Assembly: GCA_014237855.1 (NCBI GenBank)
Contig: JABACD010000022.1
Span: 39,548-103,547 of the forward strand
Origin: Planctomycetota bacterium
GTDB taxonomy: Bacteria; Planctomycetota; UBA1135; GCA-002686595
Length of the DNA: 64,000 nucleotides
Direction: 5' to 3'
In this document: positions 42,179-51,465 of the stretch, piece after piece
Numbering within the stretch: position 1 is the first letter of the stretch
Layout of the letters: each line of letters begins with the position of its first letter
Notes under the pieces: generated by a model
Seen by the model: only the letters and a program-made list of their open reading frames with translations
Told to the model about the DNA's origin: nothing
Database searches by the model: none
Made by a program: the position numbers and the translations under genes

Positions 42179-42265
42179 CGGGCCTGTAACGGCGACTGAT
42201 CAGCTCGATAGAGCCGTGTGCAATCAGCTCTGATCGCACCTGGAGAGGCAACCCAACTGAGAATC

Positions 42266-42694
42266 ATGATGTCCCAACAGAATCAGAACGAAGGCGTCCA
42301 GACACTCTTGAACCGCGTCGAGTCCCTCGAGAAGGAGAATCGTCGCATCAAGAAAATAGGTATGGGGCTGCTCGGCGCCTCGGTTTGCCTTGGGCTGCTG
42401 AGTGCCGTCACCCCGATGCTCTGCAAGACCGTGTGGGCCGAGCGCCTGGTGCTTCGGAATGCGAGCGGCCGCGATGTGATGACCATGGACGCCTACAGCA
42501 GCGATCGTCCCACCATCACCATGCGGGACGACTCGGGCCGCTCCGCGGTGAGACTCTCCTGGCAGGAGGGCGTCTTGATGGACTTCCTGGACAAGAAGGG
42601 AGTGACCAACACCTCCGTCAAGGTTCACAACGATGGCCGGACCACCGTGGCGAGGCGCAACGAGGAGGGTCAGCTGGTGAGCATGGCGAAGTAG
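42266..42694 (+). CDS. small membrane-anchored coiled-coil protein, unknown
   Basis: I do not recognise a named family. The tandem ATGs at 42266/42269 give about 142 residues. Residues about 7-30 form a short amphipathic coiled coil (VQTLLNRVESLEKENRRIKK). A single transmembrane helix follows (GMGLLGASVCLGLLSAVTP), then an extracytoplasmic part with short beta-repeat units (AERLVLRNASGRDVMTM, then TITMRDDSGRSAVRLSW). The repeating LRNxSGRxxxxM-type strands suggest a small beta-helix or beta-solenoid. It stands alone after queF and before the pseudo-receiver gene, with 200 bases on either side. Confidence 0.65.
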   Translation: MMSQQNQNEGVQTLLNRVESLEKENRRIKKIGMGLLGASVCLGLLSAVTPMLCKTVWAERLVLRNASGRDVMTMDAYSSDRPTITMRDDSGRSAVRLSWQEGVLMDFLDKKGVTNTSVKVHNDGRTTVARRNEEGQLVSMAK

Positions 42695-42895
42695 GCTCGT
42701 CGGATCAGGCGCGGCTGGCAGCTCTCAAGGACCGGAGACTGCCGGTTGCGTCGTATTTGCGGGGGAGTTTCAGGCTTCGCCGGCCGTCCCATTGTGGGGT
42801 CAGCAGCTCTCCTGGGGCTCTCAGGGGGGGGCCGGGGGGCTTTCTCGAGGGCCGATTCAAGGTCGGCGCGGCTTGCGTCGATTCAGGGCGCGGTC

Positions 42896-43513
42896 ATGGA
42901 AGATGAACTAGGAGAAGACCTGCAGGGCTCACCCGAGCTGATCGCAGGGATCGAGGAGCGCATCCGGATTCCGCTCGCAGAGCTCGTGGAGAAGTTCGCG
43001 ATCCTGGCCGAGGAGCTGCTCCCGGTCGAGCACAGGCTCCTTGCGGAGCAAGCGCTCGAGACGAGCCAGGCGATCCTGGGCTCCATGGACGACTGGATCG
43101 ACCAGAACTCGGTGGCAGCGCAGGCGGCTCGGGAAGTCGAGCCGGAAATCCGGCGTGTGCTGGTGGTCGAGATGGACCGAGTCGAGAGCCGGGTCCTCGC
43201 CGGGCACCTCTCCGTGGATGGCTTTCAGGCGGAATTCGCAGCCGATGGCAAGCAGGCCTTGAGCTGCCTGGCAGCGGGTGACTTCGACGCGGCCATCGTC
43301 AGCTCTCAGCTGGGGGGCAGCGGAGTTGCGGCTCTCCTGGAGGCGATCCGAGGCGGTGGGGCTGGTGCTCAGCACGCGGACCTCCGGGTCTTCCTGTTGG
43401 GAATCGAAGAAGCAGAGCTGAACGAGGCCTGCTCCAACCTCGATGTGCAGGGCTCCATCCTGCGGCCGATCGAGCTTGGAAGCCTGGGGCAGAGCCTGCG
43501 CTCCGCGGCCTAG
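42896..43513 (+). CDS. protein with a degenerate response-regulator receiver domain
   Basis: The ATG at 42896 (MEDELGED) gives 205 residues. The frame to 42746 adds a Gly/Arg-rich N-terminus without support. Residues 1-80 are helical (LAELVEKFAILAEELLPVEHRLLAEQALE), possibly a dimerisation bundle. About 85-203 reads like a CheY-type receiver (RRVLVVEMDRVESRVLAGHL, then DGKQALSCLAAGDFDAAIVSSQLGG, ending ILRPIELGSLGQSL). The acidic pair is reduced, the phosphoacceptor aspartate position reads Ser in IVSSQ, and the invariant Lys before Pro is Arg. It therefore cannot be phosphorylated in the usual way and is better seen as a pseudo-receiver. Its partner is unknown. Confidence 0.7.
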   Translation: MEDELGEDLQGSPELIAGIEERIRIPLAELVEKFAILAEELLPVEHRLLAEQALETSQAILGSMDDWIDQNSVAAQAAREVEPEIRRVLVVEMDRVESRVLAGHLSVDGFQAEFAADGKQALSCLAAGDFDAAIVSSQLGGSGVAALLEAIRGGGAGAQHADLRVFLLGIEEAELNEACSNLDVQGSILRPIELGSLGQSLRSAA

Positions 43514-43589
43514 GATCCAGGGCTGGGACTCGTCGGAAAGGCCGGGTTCGCTGTCCGACAGCGTCGGGAATCGCTGTAGCCTGTCCCAC

Positions 43590-45473
43590 ATGATTGCCAG
43601 CGTTCTCGGACTACTGACCCTTGTCCTCGCGCCACTGCAAGATGGTGAGGTGACGCAGAGACCACCCCTGGGGCAACACCTGCGCGACATCGATGAGGTG
43701 TCGACCGCTGCGGGCCTGGTGCTGGATGACGAGGGCAACGTCTGGGTTCTCGAACAACAGCTCGGGCGCCTGCTCTTGATCGACGCCGACGGTTCTCGCC
43801 AGGTTCTCGCCGAGGGGCTGCGCAGTCCGCGCGATCTGGCGCTTGGCTCGGAGGGCCGGCTCTTCGTGAGCGAGGCCTGGAGCTCGAGCGTGTCACGACT
43901 GGGGCCAGAGGGAGAGCTCGAGCTCTCCTTTGGATCCGGGCTGCTCCATCGTCCCCAGGGCTTGGACAGGGTCGGCGACCGGGTCTACGTCGCCGACCGG
44001 GGCCGTCACCGGATCGAGGTCTTCAATCAGAGTGGCGAGCACCTGTTCGGATTCGGAGGTCACGGCACGGAGCCGGGGCAGTTCATCGAACCCCACGATG
44101 TTGCCGTGGACTCCGAGGGCCGCATCTTCGTCAGTGATCGGGGCAACAGCCGCCTGCAGGTCTTCAGTGCAGAAGGCGAGTTCCTCCGCAGCTGGGGCGA
44201 CTGGGGCCCCTTTCCCGGGCTCTTCAGCGAGCCGACTGGAGTGGTCGTCCAGGGGGAGCGCATCTACGTGGCGGATAGTGGCAATCACCGTGTGCAGGTC
44301 TTCGATCCCAAGGGAGAGCTCCTCGATCGTTTCGGCCTGCACGCGATCCGCCCCCGGGAAGGTGTCGGCTTCCTGCACTACCCCGAGGCTCTGGCGCTCT
44401 CACCTGATGGTGAGCTGGCTGCCCTGGCCGAGCCGGTGGTGGATCGTGTGCAGCTGTTCTGTCGCACGGGTGGTACGCCCGAGGACGACGTCCGCAGGCA
44501 GGCACAGGGGCTGGCGCGACCATCGGCCCACTACGGCATGGACATCGAGATAGCGGGGCCCTATCTCGCACTCAGCGAGCCCGAGAGCCACTCGGTCGTG
44601 TTCTACGTGAATTCCATGTCGGAGCCGATTCGTATCACGCGAGTCTCGGGACTGGGGACGAAGACCGGGCTGCTCTCCGGTGTGGGAGGCATGGACTTCG
44701 AGCGTGAAGCTCGCGACCTGTGGGTCTGTGATCCGAGCCTGAGGCGCCTCTCGCTCTTTCGCCTGCGAGGTAGCGAGGAGGAGGAGATTGGCTTTGATGC
44801 GCTGAAGGCGCGCTTCGTGAAGTCAGTGGACCTGGAGCGACTGCGCGAGCTGGAGATGGGGGCTGTGCTGGAGGCCGCCCCCGAACCCGTGGCCCTCGAC
44901 CGTGATGGTAGCGGCCGCTTCTTCATTGCCGACCGGCGCAATGGCTGTGTGGTGGTGCTCGGTTCGGACCTGGGCTTCATCGAGGTCGTCGGTGCCGGCG
45001 TGCTCGCGCATCCCACGGGTCTCGCCGTCAGCGAGGACGGGGAGCGGCTCTACGTGGCGGACGAGGCAACCGGCGTGCACTGCTTTGCCGGCAAGGACTG
45101 GAAGCACCGGGCTCTCGAGGCTGGAGGCTCAGGACCCTGGCTGGCGCCCTACGACCTGGCAATCGCGCCGGACGGCGCTCTCTTTGTGACCGATAGCGGG
45201 AACCACACGGTGACGGCCTTTGATGCGGAGGGCGAGTGGCTGCGGAGCTGGGGTGGGGCTGGCCTCGAGCGTGGGCAGTTCTACAAGCCGCGTGGCATCG
45301 CTCTTGATCAGCGCGGAAACCTGACGGTCGTCGATCATGCCAATCACCGCGGGCAGACCTTCACTCCCGAGGGGGAGTACGTGGGCATCTTCGGCCTGCG
45401 TCTCTACACACGCCTGGCGCGCTACCCGCATCTCAAGGACAAGCCGGCAGACAGCGGCGAGGGGGAGGAGTGA
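43590..45473 (+). CDS. exported NHL-repeat beta-propeller protein
   Basis: The ATG at 43590 gives 627 residues with a short signal peptide (IASVLGLLTLVLAPLQDG). The rest is built of many NHL/SMP-30-type repeats with DSEGRIFVSDRGNSRLQVFSA-like blades, likely two propellers (about 40-330 and 420-620). The same family is found in planctomycete sensors and scaffold proteins. No catalytic residues are apparent. The stop overlaps the start of the YtkA-like gene (TGATG), with a GGAGGAG ribosome-binding site inside this gene's end, so it forms an operon with the two following genes. Confidence 0.85.
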   Translation: MIASVLGLLTLVLAPLQDGEVTQRPPLGQHLRDIDEVSTAAGLVLDDEGNVWVLEQQLGRLLLIDADGSRQVLAEGLRSPRDLALGSEGRLFVSEAWSSSVSRLGPEGELELSFGSGLLHRPQGLDRVGDRVYVADRGRHRIEVFNQSGEHLFGFGGHGTEPGQFIEPHDVAVDSEGRIFVSDRGNSRLQVFSAEGEFLRSWGDWGPFPGLFSEPTGVVVQGERIYVADSGNHRVQVFDPKGELLDRFGLHAIRPREGVGFLHYPEALALSPDGELAALAEPVVDRVQLFCRTGGTPEDDVRRQAQGLARPSAHYGMDIEIAGPYLALSEPESHSVVFYVNSMSEPIRITRVSGLGTKTGLLSGVGGMDFEREARDLWVCDPSLRRLSLFRLRGSEEEEIGFDALKARFVKSVDLERLRELEMGAVLEAAPEPVALDRDGSGRFFIADRRNGCVVVLGSDLGFIEVVGAGVLAHPTGLAVSEDGERLYVADEATGVHCFAGKDWKHRALEAGGSGPWLAPYDLAIAPDGALFVTDSGNHTVTAFDAEGEWLRSWGGAGLERGQFYKPRGIALDQRGNLTVVDHANHRGQTFTPEGEYVGIFGLRLYTRLARYPHLKDKPADSGEGEE

Positions 45474-45925
45474 TGCAGCTTCAGAGACTCAGTGTGGGGC
45501 AGCGGCCCAGGGTAGGCCTGTTGCTGGCCGCTGCGGGTTTCGTCCTGGTGAGCCTTGGCTTCGCGAGGTCCCTGTCCCAGGAAGGGCAGGGCGCCGAGCG
45601 AGTCAGCATCGTCAGCAACGACGGCACCTACCGGGTTCAATACGACCTGGAGCCCGATGTCATCGAGTTCGGCGAGCTCTTCTCGCTGACCCTCTGGCCT
45701 GAGCGAGTGGACGGGGAGGAATTCGCCTCCAGCCTGGCGGTGGACGCACGCATGCCCGAGCACGCCCACGGCATGAACCGCGAGCCCAAGGTCGAGCGCA
45801 GGGAGGACGGTAGCCTCCGCGTGACCAACCTGTTCTTCCACATGCCCGGCTACTGGGAGATCTACTTCGACTTCACCCGCGGTGCGATCACAGAGCGGGC
45901 CCAGTTTCCGGTGGACGTTGACTGA
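45473..45925 (+). CDS. YtkA/FixH-like exported small protein
   Basis: The ATG at 45473 overlaps the previous stop by one base and follows a strong GGGGGAGGAG ribosome-binding site. The 150-residue product has one N-terminal membrane segment (VGLLLAAAGFVLVSLGFA) and an Ig-like beta-sandwich. The motif ARMPEHAHGMNREPKV ... GSLRVTNLFFHMPGYWEIYFDF is characteristic of YtkA-like domains, in which the MPxHxHG residues can bind copper or other ligands. It lies between an NHL propeller and a di-heme peroxidase gene. A role in assembling or sensing redox metal centres is plausible but inferred. Confidence 0.82.
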   Translation: MQLQRLSVGQRPRVGLLLAAAGFVLVSLGFARSLSQEGQGAERVSIVSNDGTYRVQYDLEPDVIEFGELFSLTLWPERVDGEEFASSLAVDARMPEHAHGMNREPKVERREDGSLRVTNLFFHMPGYWEIYFDFTRGAITERAQFPVDVD

Positions 45926-45928
45926 GCT

Positions 45929-47308
45929 GTGAGCTTGACTGCAGACAGTCGGGTTCGATCGGGCAGGGTTGGGGCGCTGGTGCTCTTGCCCTGGTTGGTC
46001 CTGCTGGTCTGGGGCGCAGCCAGTGCCGACCTGCAGGAGACTGAAGGCGCGGAGCAAGAGGTGCAGTTCGACGAACGCGAACTCAGGCGCATCCTGCAGC
46101 TCTCGCCTCTGGGGGAGCCACCCCTGGACGCGACGAATCGCTTCGATGGAAACCCGCAGGCCGAGCGTCTGGGCCATGCCCTCTTCTTCGATGCCGGTCT
46201 CTCGGTGAACGGTGAGATCTCCTGCGCAACCTGCCACGATCCGAAGCAGGGGTTCAGTGACGGCAAGCCCGTGGCAGACACACTGGAACCAGGCAAGCGC
46301 AGGACTCCTGCACTGTGGAATGCCGCCTACGGACACTGGTACTTCCACGATGGCCGGGCAGCCACCTTGTGGTCCCAGGCGCTCGACCCCATCGAGGACG
46401 AGGCCGAGATGGGGGGCGACCGGCTTGCTGTCCTGCACCATATCGCTCAAGACGAGCCCTTGCGGCGCGCCTTCGAACAGCTGCGTGGACCGCTCCCCGA
46501 GCTGGAGAATTCGGAGGACTTCCCCGCCCACGCCAGGCCTGTCCCGGATGAGCCCGAGCATCCCCATGCCAGGGCCTGGGCGAAGATGTCGGAGGAGAAT
46601 CGCGAGTCGGTCAACCGGGCCTTCACCGATGTGGGCAAGATGATTGCGGCCTACGAGCGGCGCCTCGTCAGTCGTGACTCGGCCTTCGATCGTTTCGTCA
46701 CCGGCCTGCGTGAGCAGGATCAAGAGCTGCGCAGGGCCCTGAGCCCCTCGGCGCAGCGGGGGCTTCGACTGTTCCTCGGCAAGGGGCGCTGCCGACTGTG
46801 TCACAACGGGCCGAACTTCAGCGACGGTGAGTTTCACGGGCTGGGGCTGGCGACTCGAGCGGGTGGAATGCCGACGGACTCGGGCAGGTACGGCGGAGTG
46901 CCAGGCCTGCTCGAGCGCGAGTTCACCGCGAGCGGACCCTACAGCGACGCACCCCTGGGAGAGCGGGCCAGGCAGCTGGAGGGACTGCGAGTCGGTCCGG
47001 AGAACTGGGGGGAGTTCAAGACTCCCAGCCTGCGCAACGTCGGGGAGCGGGCGCCCTACATGCACGCTGGTCAGTTCGCGGACCTCGAATCGGTGCTCAA
47101 CTTTTACTCGACACTCGAGGGTGCAGCGCCGCTTCATCAGCATCAGGAACAGGTGCTCACAGCGCGAGATTTCACACCCCAGGAGATCGCGGACCTGGTT
47201 GCCTTCTTGCTCTCGCTGCAGGGAGCAGCGATTGATTCTGCCTGGACCGGCCCCCCGGGCTCCTCGCGGGACCTGCCTACCGATGTGCCGAAACAGCACG
47301 ATCGCTGA
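45929..47308 (+). CDS. di-heme cytochrome c peroxidase, MauG/CcpA family
   Basis: The protein has 459 residues from a GTG at 45929, three bases after the YtkA-like gene, with a signal-anchor (VLLPWLVLLVWGAASA). Two c-type heme sites are visible: C99-ATC102-H103 and C288-RLC291-H292. The typical MauG/CCP motifs HDPKQGFSDGK, HDGRAATL and PYMHAGQF are in place. The family reduces H2O2 in the periplasm or modifies proteins using high-valent di-heme iron. The neighbouring YtkA-like and NHL genes suggest a dedicated oxidation module, but the substrate is unknown. Confidence 0.92.
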   Translation: MSLTADSRVRSGRVGALVLLPWLVLLVWGAASADLQETEGAEQEVQFDERELRRILQLSPLGEPPLDATNRFDGNPQAERLGHALFFDAGLSVNGEISCATCHDPKQGFSDGKPVADTLEPGKRRTPALWNAAYGHWYFHDGRAATLWSQALDPIEDEAEMGGDRLAVLHHIAQDEPLRRAFEQLRGPLPELENSEDFPAHARPVPDEPEHPHARAWAKMSEENRESVNRAFTDVGKMIAAYERRLVSRDSAFDRFVTGLREQDQELRRALSPSAQRGLRLFLGKGRCRLCHNGPNFSDGEFHGLGLATRAGGMPTDSGRYGGVPGLLEREFTASGPYSDAPLGERARQLEGLRVGPENWGEFKTPSLRNVGERAPYMHAGQFADLESVLNFYSTLEGAAPLHQHQEQVLTARDFTPQEIADLVAFLLSLQGAAIDSAWTGPPGSSRDLPTDVPKQHDR

Positions 47309-47509
47309 GGCACTGCCGGGGCCATGAGGCCTCTAGATGCCCATTTCGAGCGGAAGTGAACGCAGAGGAGATAGGGAACTGAAGACGGTGCGTTGAATGG
47401 AACTTGGACTCCACTAGAGCCGTCCTAAGTGAGACGAATCTGTCCTCAAGAAATCGGGGTATGCTTCCACGAGCCCCGTCCCGGACGACTCCCCTCAGAA
47501 AGACCCCCT

Positions 47510-50062
47510 ATGAACGTCTCTCAGTTCTTGACCACCCTGGCAATCGCTTGTGTCCCCACGGGACTCCTGCTTGCCCACGACGATGACCCGAAGATTCTCG
47601 ACCGACAGGCGCCCTACCAGGGGGCTGCCTTCCGGCGTGGTCAGCTCAACATGCCAGGGGGGCCCACCGGCGGCTCTCTTGCCCTGGGTGGTAACCCCTT
47701 CTCTGCCAGTGGAGTGACCCTCCTGAGCTGGTTGCCGCTTGGCGAGTTCGGCAGCCCAGGGACCGGCGCCGACTGCTGGGGCTACACCTCCTCGAGCGGT
47801 CGCGAGTACGGCCTGTTCTGTCATCGCGATGGCACGAGCATCATCGATGTCACCAACCCCTTCAACGCCCAGGTGGTCACGACCATCTCCGGTCCCGAGA
47901 GCCTCTGGAGGGACGTCAAGATCTACCAGAACAGGGCCTACATCGTCAGCGAGGGTGGCTCAGGCATCCAGGTCGTGAACCTGAACAACATCGACAATGG
48001 CCAGGCCAACCTGGTCGGCACCATCACCAGTGGTGGCTCGACGTCAACCCATAACGTGGCCATCAACGAGGAGAGCGGCTACCTCTACCGGACGGGCGGT
48101 AGCGGCAATGGTCTGCGCGTCTACGACCTCGCGGCGAACCCGACCAACCCTCCGTTCGTGGGGTCTTGGTCGACGCGCTACGTGCACGACGCACAGGTCG
48201 TCTCCTACACCTCCGGTCCCTACGCCGGCAAGGAGATCGCCTTCTGCTGCTCAGGATTCAACAACGGTGGGACAGCGACAGGGCTCGATGTCCTCGACGT
48301 CACCAACAAGAACAACATCCAGGTTCTGGCGAACGTCTTCTACTCGAACGGTGCGTACTCGCATCAGGGCTGGCTCTCTGAAGATCGTCAGTACTTCTTC
48401 CTCGGAGATGAGCTGGACGAGAACGGCTCGCTGCCGACGACGACGTACATCATGGACGTCTCGAACCTGAACAGCCCGTTCCAGGCCGGAAGCTTCACCA
48501 ACGGCAACCAGGCGGTTGGACACAACCTCTACACGGTGGGTGATCTGATCTACGAGGCCAACTATCGCAGTGGTCTCCGGATCTTCAATGCATCGAACCC
48601 CCTCAATCCGCAGGAAGTTGCCTGGTTCGACACCTACCCCGAGGATGACAACGACGGCTTCAACGGGCTGTGGAGCGTCTACCCGTACTTCGAGAGTGGA
48701 ACGATCATCGGCAGTGATCTGGAGCGGGGCTTCTTCGTCCTGTACCTGGGTGACATCCCGCTGACGCTGAGCTTCCAAGGGACTCCGCCGACGCTGGTTG
48801 ATCCGGCCGGCGAGGGCGTGGATGTCTCGATCGTCGAGGCCTCGCCCGGGGACTACCTGATCGGCAGCGCCATGCTGCACGTGGATGTGGGTGGGAACTG
48901 GACGAGCTATCAGATGACCGACCTGGGCGGTGGAAACTTCCGCGCCGACTTCCCCAGCCTGCCGTGTGGCACGAGCTTCCAGTACTACATCAGCGCGGAC
49001 AGCACCTCTGGAGGTACCTGGGCAGAGCCTCAGCAGGCTCCCAGCAGTCTCTTCAGCGCAGTGGCCTCGCTGGGCACGACCAACCTCGCGAGCGACAACC
49101 TCGAGGCCGCCAGCGGCTGGACCTCGGGCGTCGGCGGAGACTCAGCCAGCACCGGCATCTGGGAGCGCGTCAACCCCAACGGGACCGACGCTCAGCCCGA
49201 GAACGACCACAGCCAGCCGGGCACGCAGTGCTGGGTCACCGGACAGGGCTCCGTCGGGGGATCGATCGGTGAGAATGACGTGGACAACGGTTCGACCACC
49301 CTGCTGTCACCGGCCTACGACCTCTCGAGTGCCTCGTCTCCCTCGATCAGCTACTGGCGCTGGTTCACGAACGACGGGAACGGCTCGGTCGATGATGACT
49401 TCGTCGTCGAGATCCGCAGCAATGGCGGAGCCTGGGTCGAGGTCGAGCGTCTTGGCCCTGGTCACCCGGAGGCCTCTGGCGGTTGGTTCCAGAAGTCAAT
49501 CGCCGTCACGAACTACGTGGCGACGAGCGCCTCTGTCCAGCTGCGCTTCATTGCCTCGGACACTGGCTCGGGCTCGATCGTCGAGGCTGCTATCGATGAC
49601 CTCTCGATCGATGACGCCGATTGCGGCGGCTGCAGTGGACAGACCATGACCAACTACTGCTCGACGTCTCCGAACTCTGTTGGCTCTGGTGCCCTGATCA
49701 GTGGTACAGGTACGACGAGCCTGTCAGCCAACGACTTCAACCTCTACGTCTTCGGGGCCGTGCCCGGCGCCTTCGGGCTCTACTACTACGGCGGTGCCCA
49801 GACCGCGACGCTCTTCGGCGATGGCATCCGATGCGTCGCTGCGGGCTCGACGGGGATCTATCGCCTCAATCCTCCCCAGACGGTCAGCGTCTTCGGCGAC
49901 CTGCCGCGGTCGGTCGACTACACGGCGCCTCCGATGAATTCGGGTGGCGGGATGATCTCCGAAGGCGAGACCTGGTTCTTCCAGTTCTGGTATCGAGACA
50001 CGGCAGCCGGCGGTAGTGGCTTCAACCTCTCCGATGGGCTGGAAGTGATCTTCTGCCCCTAG
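47510..50062 (+). CDS. choice-of-anchor-B (LVIVD-repeat) surface protein with clade-type C-terminal domain
   Basis: The ATG at 47510 gives 850 residues with a signal peptide (LTTLAIACVPTGLLLAHDD). The longer frame from 47429 lacks a signal and is not used. About 60-440 is the choice-of-anchor-B propeller with LVIVD-like repeats (GTSIIDVTNPFNAQVV, GLRIFNASNPLNPQEVAWFD). About 445-545 is Ig-like, and about 550-715 is a MAM/jelly-roll-like domain. The C-terminal 130 residues (from CSTSPNSVGSGAL to NLSDGLEVIFCP) form a Cys-bounded beta-domain that I recall at the ends of many secreted proteins of deep-branching planctomycetes. It may be a secretion or surface-retention module. A strong terminator follows. 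Confidence 0.85.
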   Translation: MNVSQFLTTLAIACVPTGLLLAHDDDPKILDRQAPYQGAAFRRGQLNMPGGPTGGSLALGGNPFSASGVTLLSWLPLGEFGSPGTGADCWGYTSSSGREYGLFCHRDGTSIIDVTNPFNAQVVTTISGPESLWRDVKIYQNRAYIVSEGGSGIQVVNLNNIDNGQANLVGTITSGGSTSTHNVAINEESGYLYRTGGSGNGLRVYDLAANPTNPPFVGSWSTRYVHDAQVVSYTSGPYAGKEIAFCCSGFNNGGTATGLDVLDVTNKNNIQVLANVFYSNGAYSHQGWLSEDRQYFFLGDELDENGSLPTTTYIMDVSNLNSPFQAGSFTNGNQAVGHNLYTVGDLIYEANYRSGLRIFNASNPLNPQEVAWFDTYPEDDNDGFNGLWSVYPYFESGTIIGSDLERGFFVLYLGDIPLTLSFQGTPPTLVDPAGEGVDVSIVEASPGDYLIGSAMLHVDVGGNWTSYQMTDLGGGNFRADFPSLPCGTSFQYYISADSTSGGTWAEPQQAPSSLFSAVASLGTTNLASDNLEAASGWTSGVGGDSASTGIWERVNPNGTDAQPENDHSQPGTQCWVTGQGSVGGSIGENDVDNGSTTLLSPAYDLSSASSPSISYWRWFTNDGNGSVDDDFVVEIRSNGGAWVEVERLGPGHPEASGGWFQKSIAVTNYVATSASVQLRFIASDTGSGSIVEAAIDDLSIDDADCGGCSGQTMTNYCSTSPNSVGSGALISGTGTTSLSANDFNLYVFGAVPGAFGLYYYGGAQTATLFGDGIRCVAAGSTGIYRLNPPQTVSVFGDLPRSVDYTAPPMNSGGGMISEGETWFFQFWYRDTAAGGSGFNLSDGLEVIFCP

Positions 50063-50081
50063 TCTGTTCTCTCGGGATAGC

Positions 50082-50121
50082 AGCCCCTGGAGTCGGTCGC
50101 GCCGGCTCCGGGGGCTTTTTC
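50082..50121 (+). terminator. rho-independent terminator
   Basis: AGCCCC..GGAG at 50082-50092 pairs with CTCC.GGGGCT at 50106-50116 around a 13-base loop, and five T residues follow at 50116-50120. It lies 20 bases after the stop of the choice-of-anchor-B gene. This is the clearest terminator in the window. Confidence 0.85.
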
Positions 50122-50161
50122 TTGAGGTGGGGGCTCCCGACCACCGCGAAGGCGGCCCTGC

Positions 50162-51295
50162 CTAGTTCTCGCCGTCCCAGTAGGGGTTCTCAGGCGCCGG
50201 CAGATCATGCTGCTGGCGAATGGCCGAGAAGCCAGGCTTGATCTTGGTGAAGATCGTGTGCACCCGGTCCTCGTAGGGAGCAAAGGAGGACTTCATCGCG
50301 TTGATCGAGAGCTTCTCGAGGTCGTTGAAGTCGAGCCCGTACTCGTCGACCGCGATCTTGTACTCCTTGGACATCGTGGTCGCGCTCATCAGGCGATTGT
50401 CGGTGTTGAGCGTGACGCGGTAGTCCTTCTGCCAGAAGTAGGGGAAGGGGTGTTCTGCGATCGACTTGGCTGCGCCGGTGTGGACGTTGCTGGAGAGGCA
50501 GACCTCCAGGGGGATGCGGTGGTCGAGGACGTACTGAGCCAGCGACCCGACCCGAATCACCTGGCGGTCGTAGACGACGATGTCCTCGAGCAGGCGCACT
50601 CCGTGGCCGATGCGATGGGCACCGCAGTACTGCAAGGCCTGCCAGATACTCTCCGGGCCGAAGCTCTCGCCAGCGTGGATGGTGATGTTGAAGTCCATCC
50701 GCTTGGCGAACTGAAAGGCAGACAGGTGATGATTGGCTGGATGGCCGGCCTCTTCACCCGCCAGATCGAAGGCGACACAGCCCTGATTTCGGTAGGAGAC
50801 GGCAACCTCTGCTAGCTGCAGGGAGAGGTCCACGGTCTCGTTCCGCATTCCACAGACGATCAGGCCGAAGCCGACGCCGAACTCACTGGAGCCCCGCTCC
50901 AGGCCCTTCAGGACAGCGGTCATGACTCCATCGAGGCCCAGGCCTCCCTGGGTGTGGAAGTGTGGTGCAAAGCGCACCTCGGCGTAGACCACGTTGTCCT
51001 CGGCCATGTCCTCGATGAACTCGTAGGCCACCCGTTCGAGGGCTTCGGCCGACTGCATGACCGCAATCGTGTGGCGGAAGCCCTGCAGGTACTCGGGCAG
51101 GCTGCCGCGATCCGCGCCCTGATGGAACCAGCGTCCAAGGGCCTCGGGGTCCGAGCTTGGCAGGTCCTTGTAGTCCACCTCTGCGGCAAGGGCGAGCACG
51201 GTCGAGGGGCGCAGCCCACCGTCCAGGTGCTCGTGGAGCAGGACCTTGGGAACGGCGTGGCAGAGTTCGAAGCTCGGGTGTTTGACGTCTTCCAT
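50162..51295 (-). CDS. add: adenosine deaminase family enzyme
   Basis: The 377-residue enzyme should convert adenosine or deoxyadenosine to inosine in the cytosol. Metal and catalytic motifs are H21-E-H23-L-D-G at the N-terminus, HAGESFGP with its catalytic Glu, RIGHG, SSNVHTG and NTDNRLMS near the C-terminus. NTDN replaces the classic NTDDP, as in the actinobacterial and some other adenosine-deaminase subgroups, so a related substrate (e.g. adenine, methylthioadenosine or a nucleoside analogue) cannot be excluded. The ATG at 51295 is the only good start. The gene converges on the choice-of-anchor-B gene and is divergent from gltX. Confidence 0.93.
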   Translation of the reverse strand: MEDVKHPSFELCHAVPKVLLHEHLDGGLRPSTVLALAAEVDYKDLPSSDPEALGRWFHQGADRGSLPEYLQGFRHTIAVMQSAEALERVAYEFIEDMAEDNVVYAEVRFAPHFHTQGGLGLDGVMTAVLKGLERGSSEFGVGFGLIVCGMRNETVDLSLQLAEVAVSYRNQGCVAFDLAGEEAGHPANHHLSAFQFAKRMDFNITIHAGESFGPESIWQALQYCGAHRIGHGVRLLEDIVVYDRQVIRVGSLAQYVLDHRIPLEVCLSSNVHTGAAKSIAEHPFPYFWQKDYRVTLNTDNRLMSATTMSKEYKIAVDEYGLDFNDLEKLSINAMKSSFAPYEDRVHTIFTKIKPGFSAIRQQHDLPAPENPYWDGEN

Positions 51296-51465
51296 GGGGG
51301 GAATCTAGCCTCAGTTCGGTTGCACTTCACGGCGAAAGCGGCGGTAGGCTCTAATGCTGACCAGAGAAGCTGCCTCGGATTGCCTGAGGAGGGCAGGATA
51401 TCTATCCTCCTGGGCCCTTCGGCACTTCCATCATCCCAAGGCGCCGCCAGCACCCCGAGCCCGAC

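Noticed and set aside
45422..47299. 625-residue minus-strand frame opposite the YtkA/MauG genes
   Set aside because: It is the antisense shadow of genes with intact heme and YtkA motifs; it has no motif of its own.
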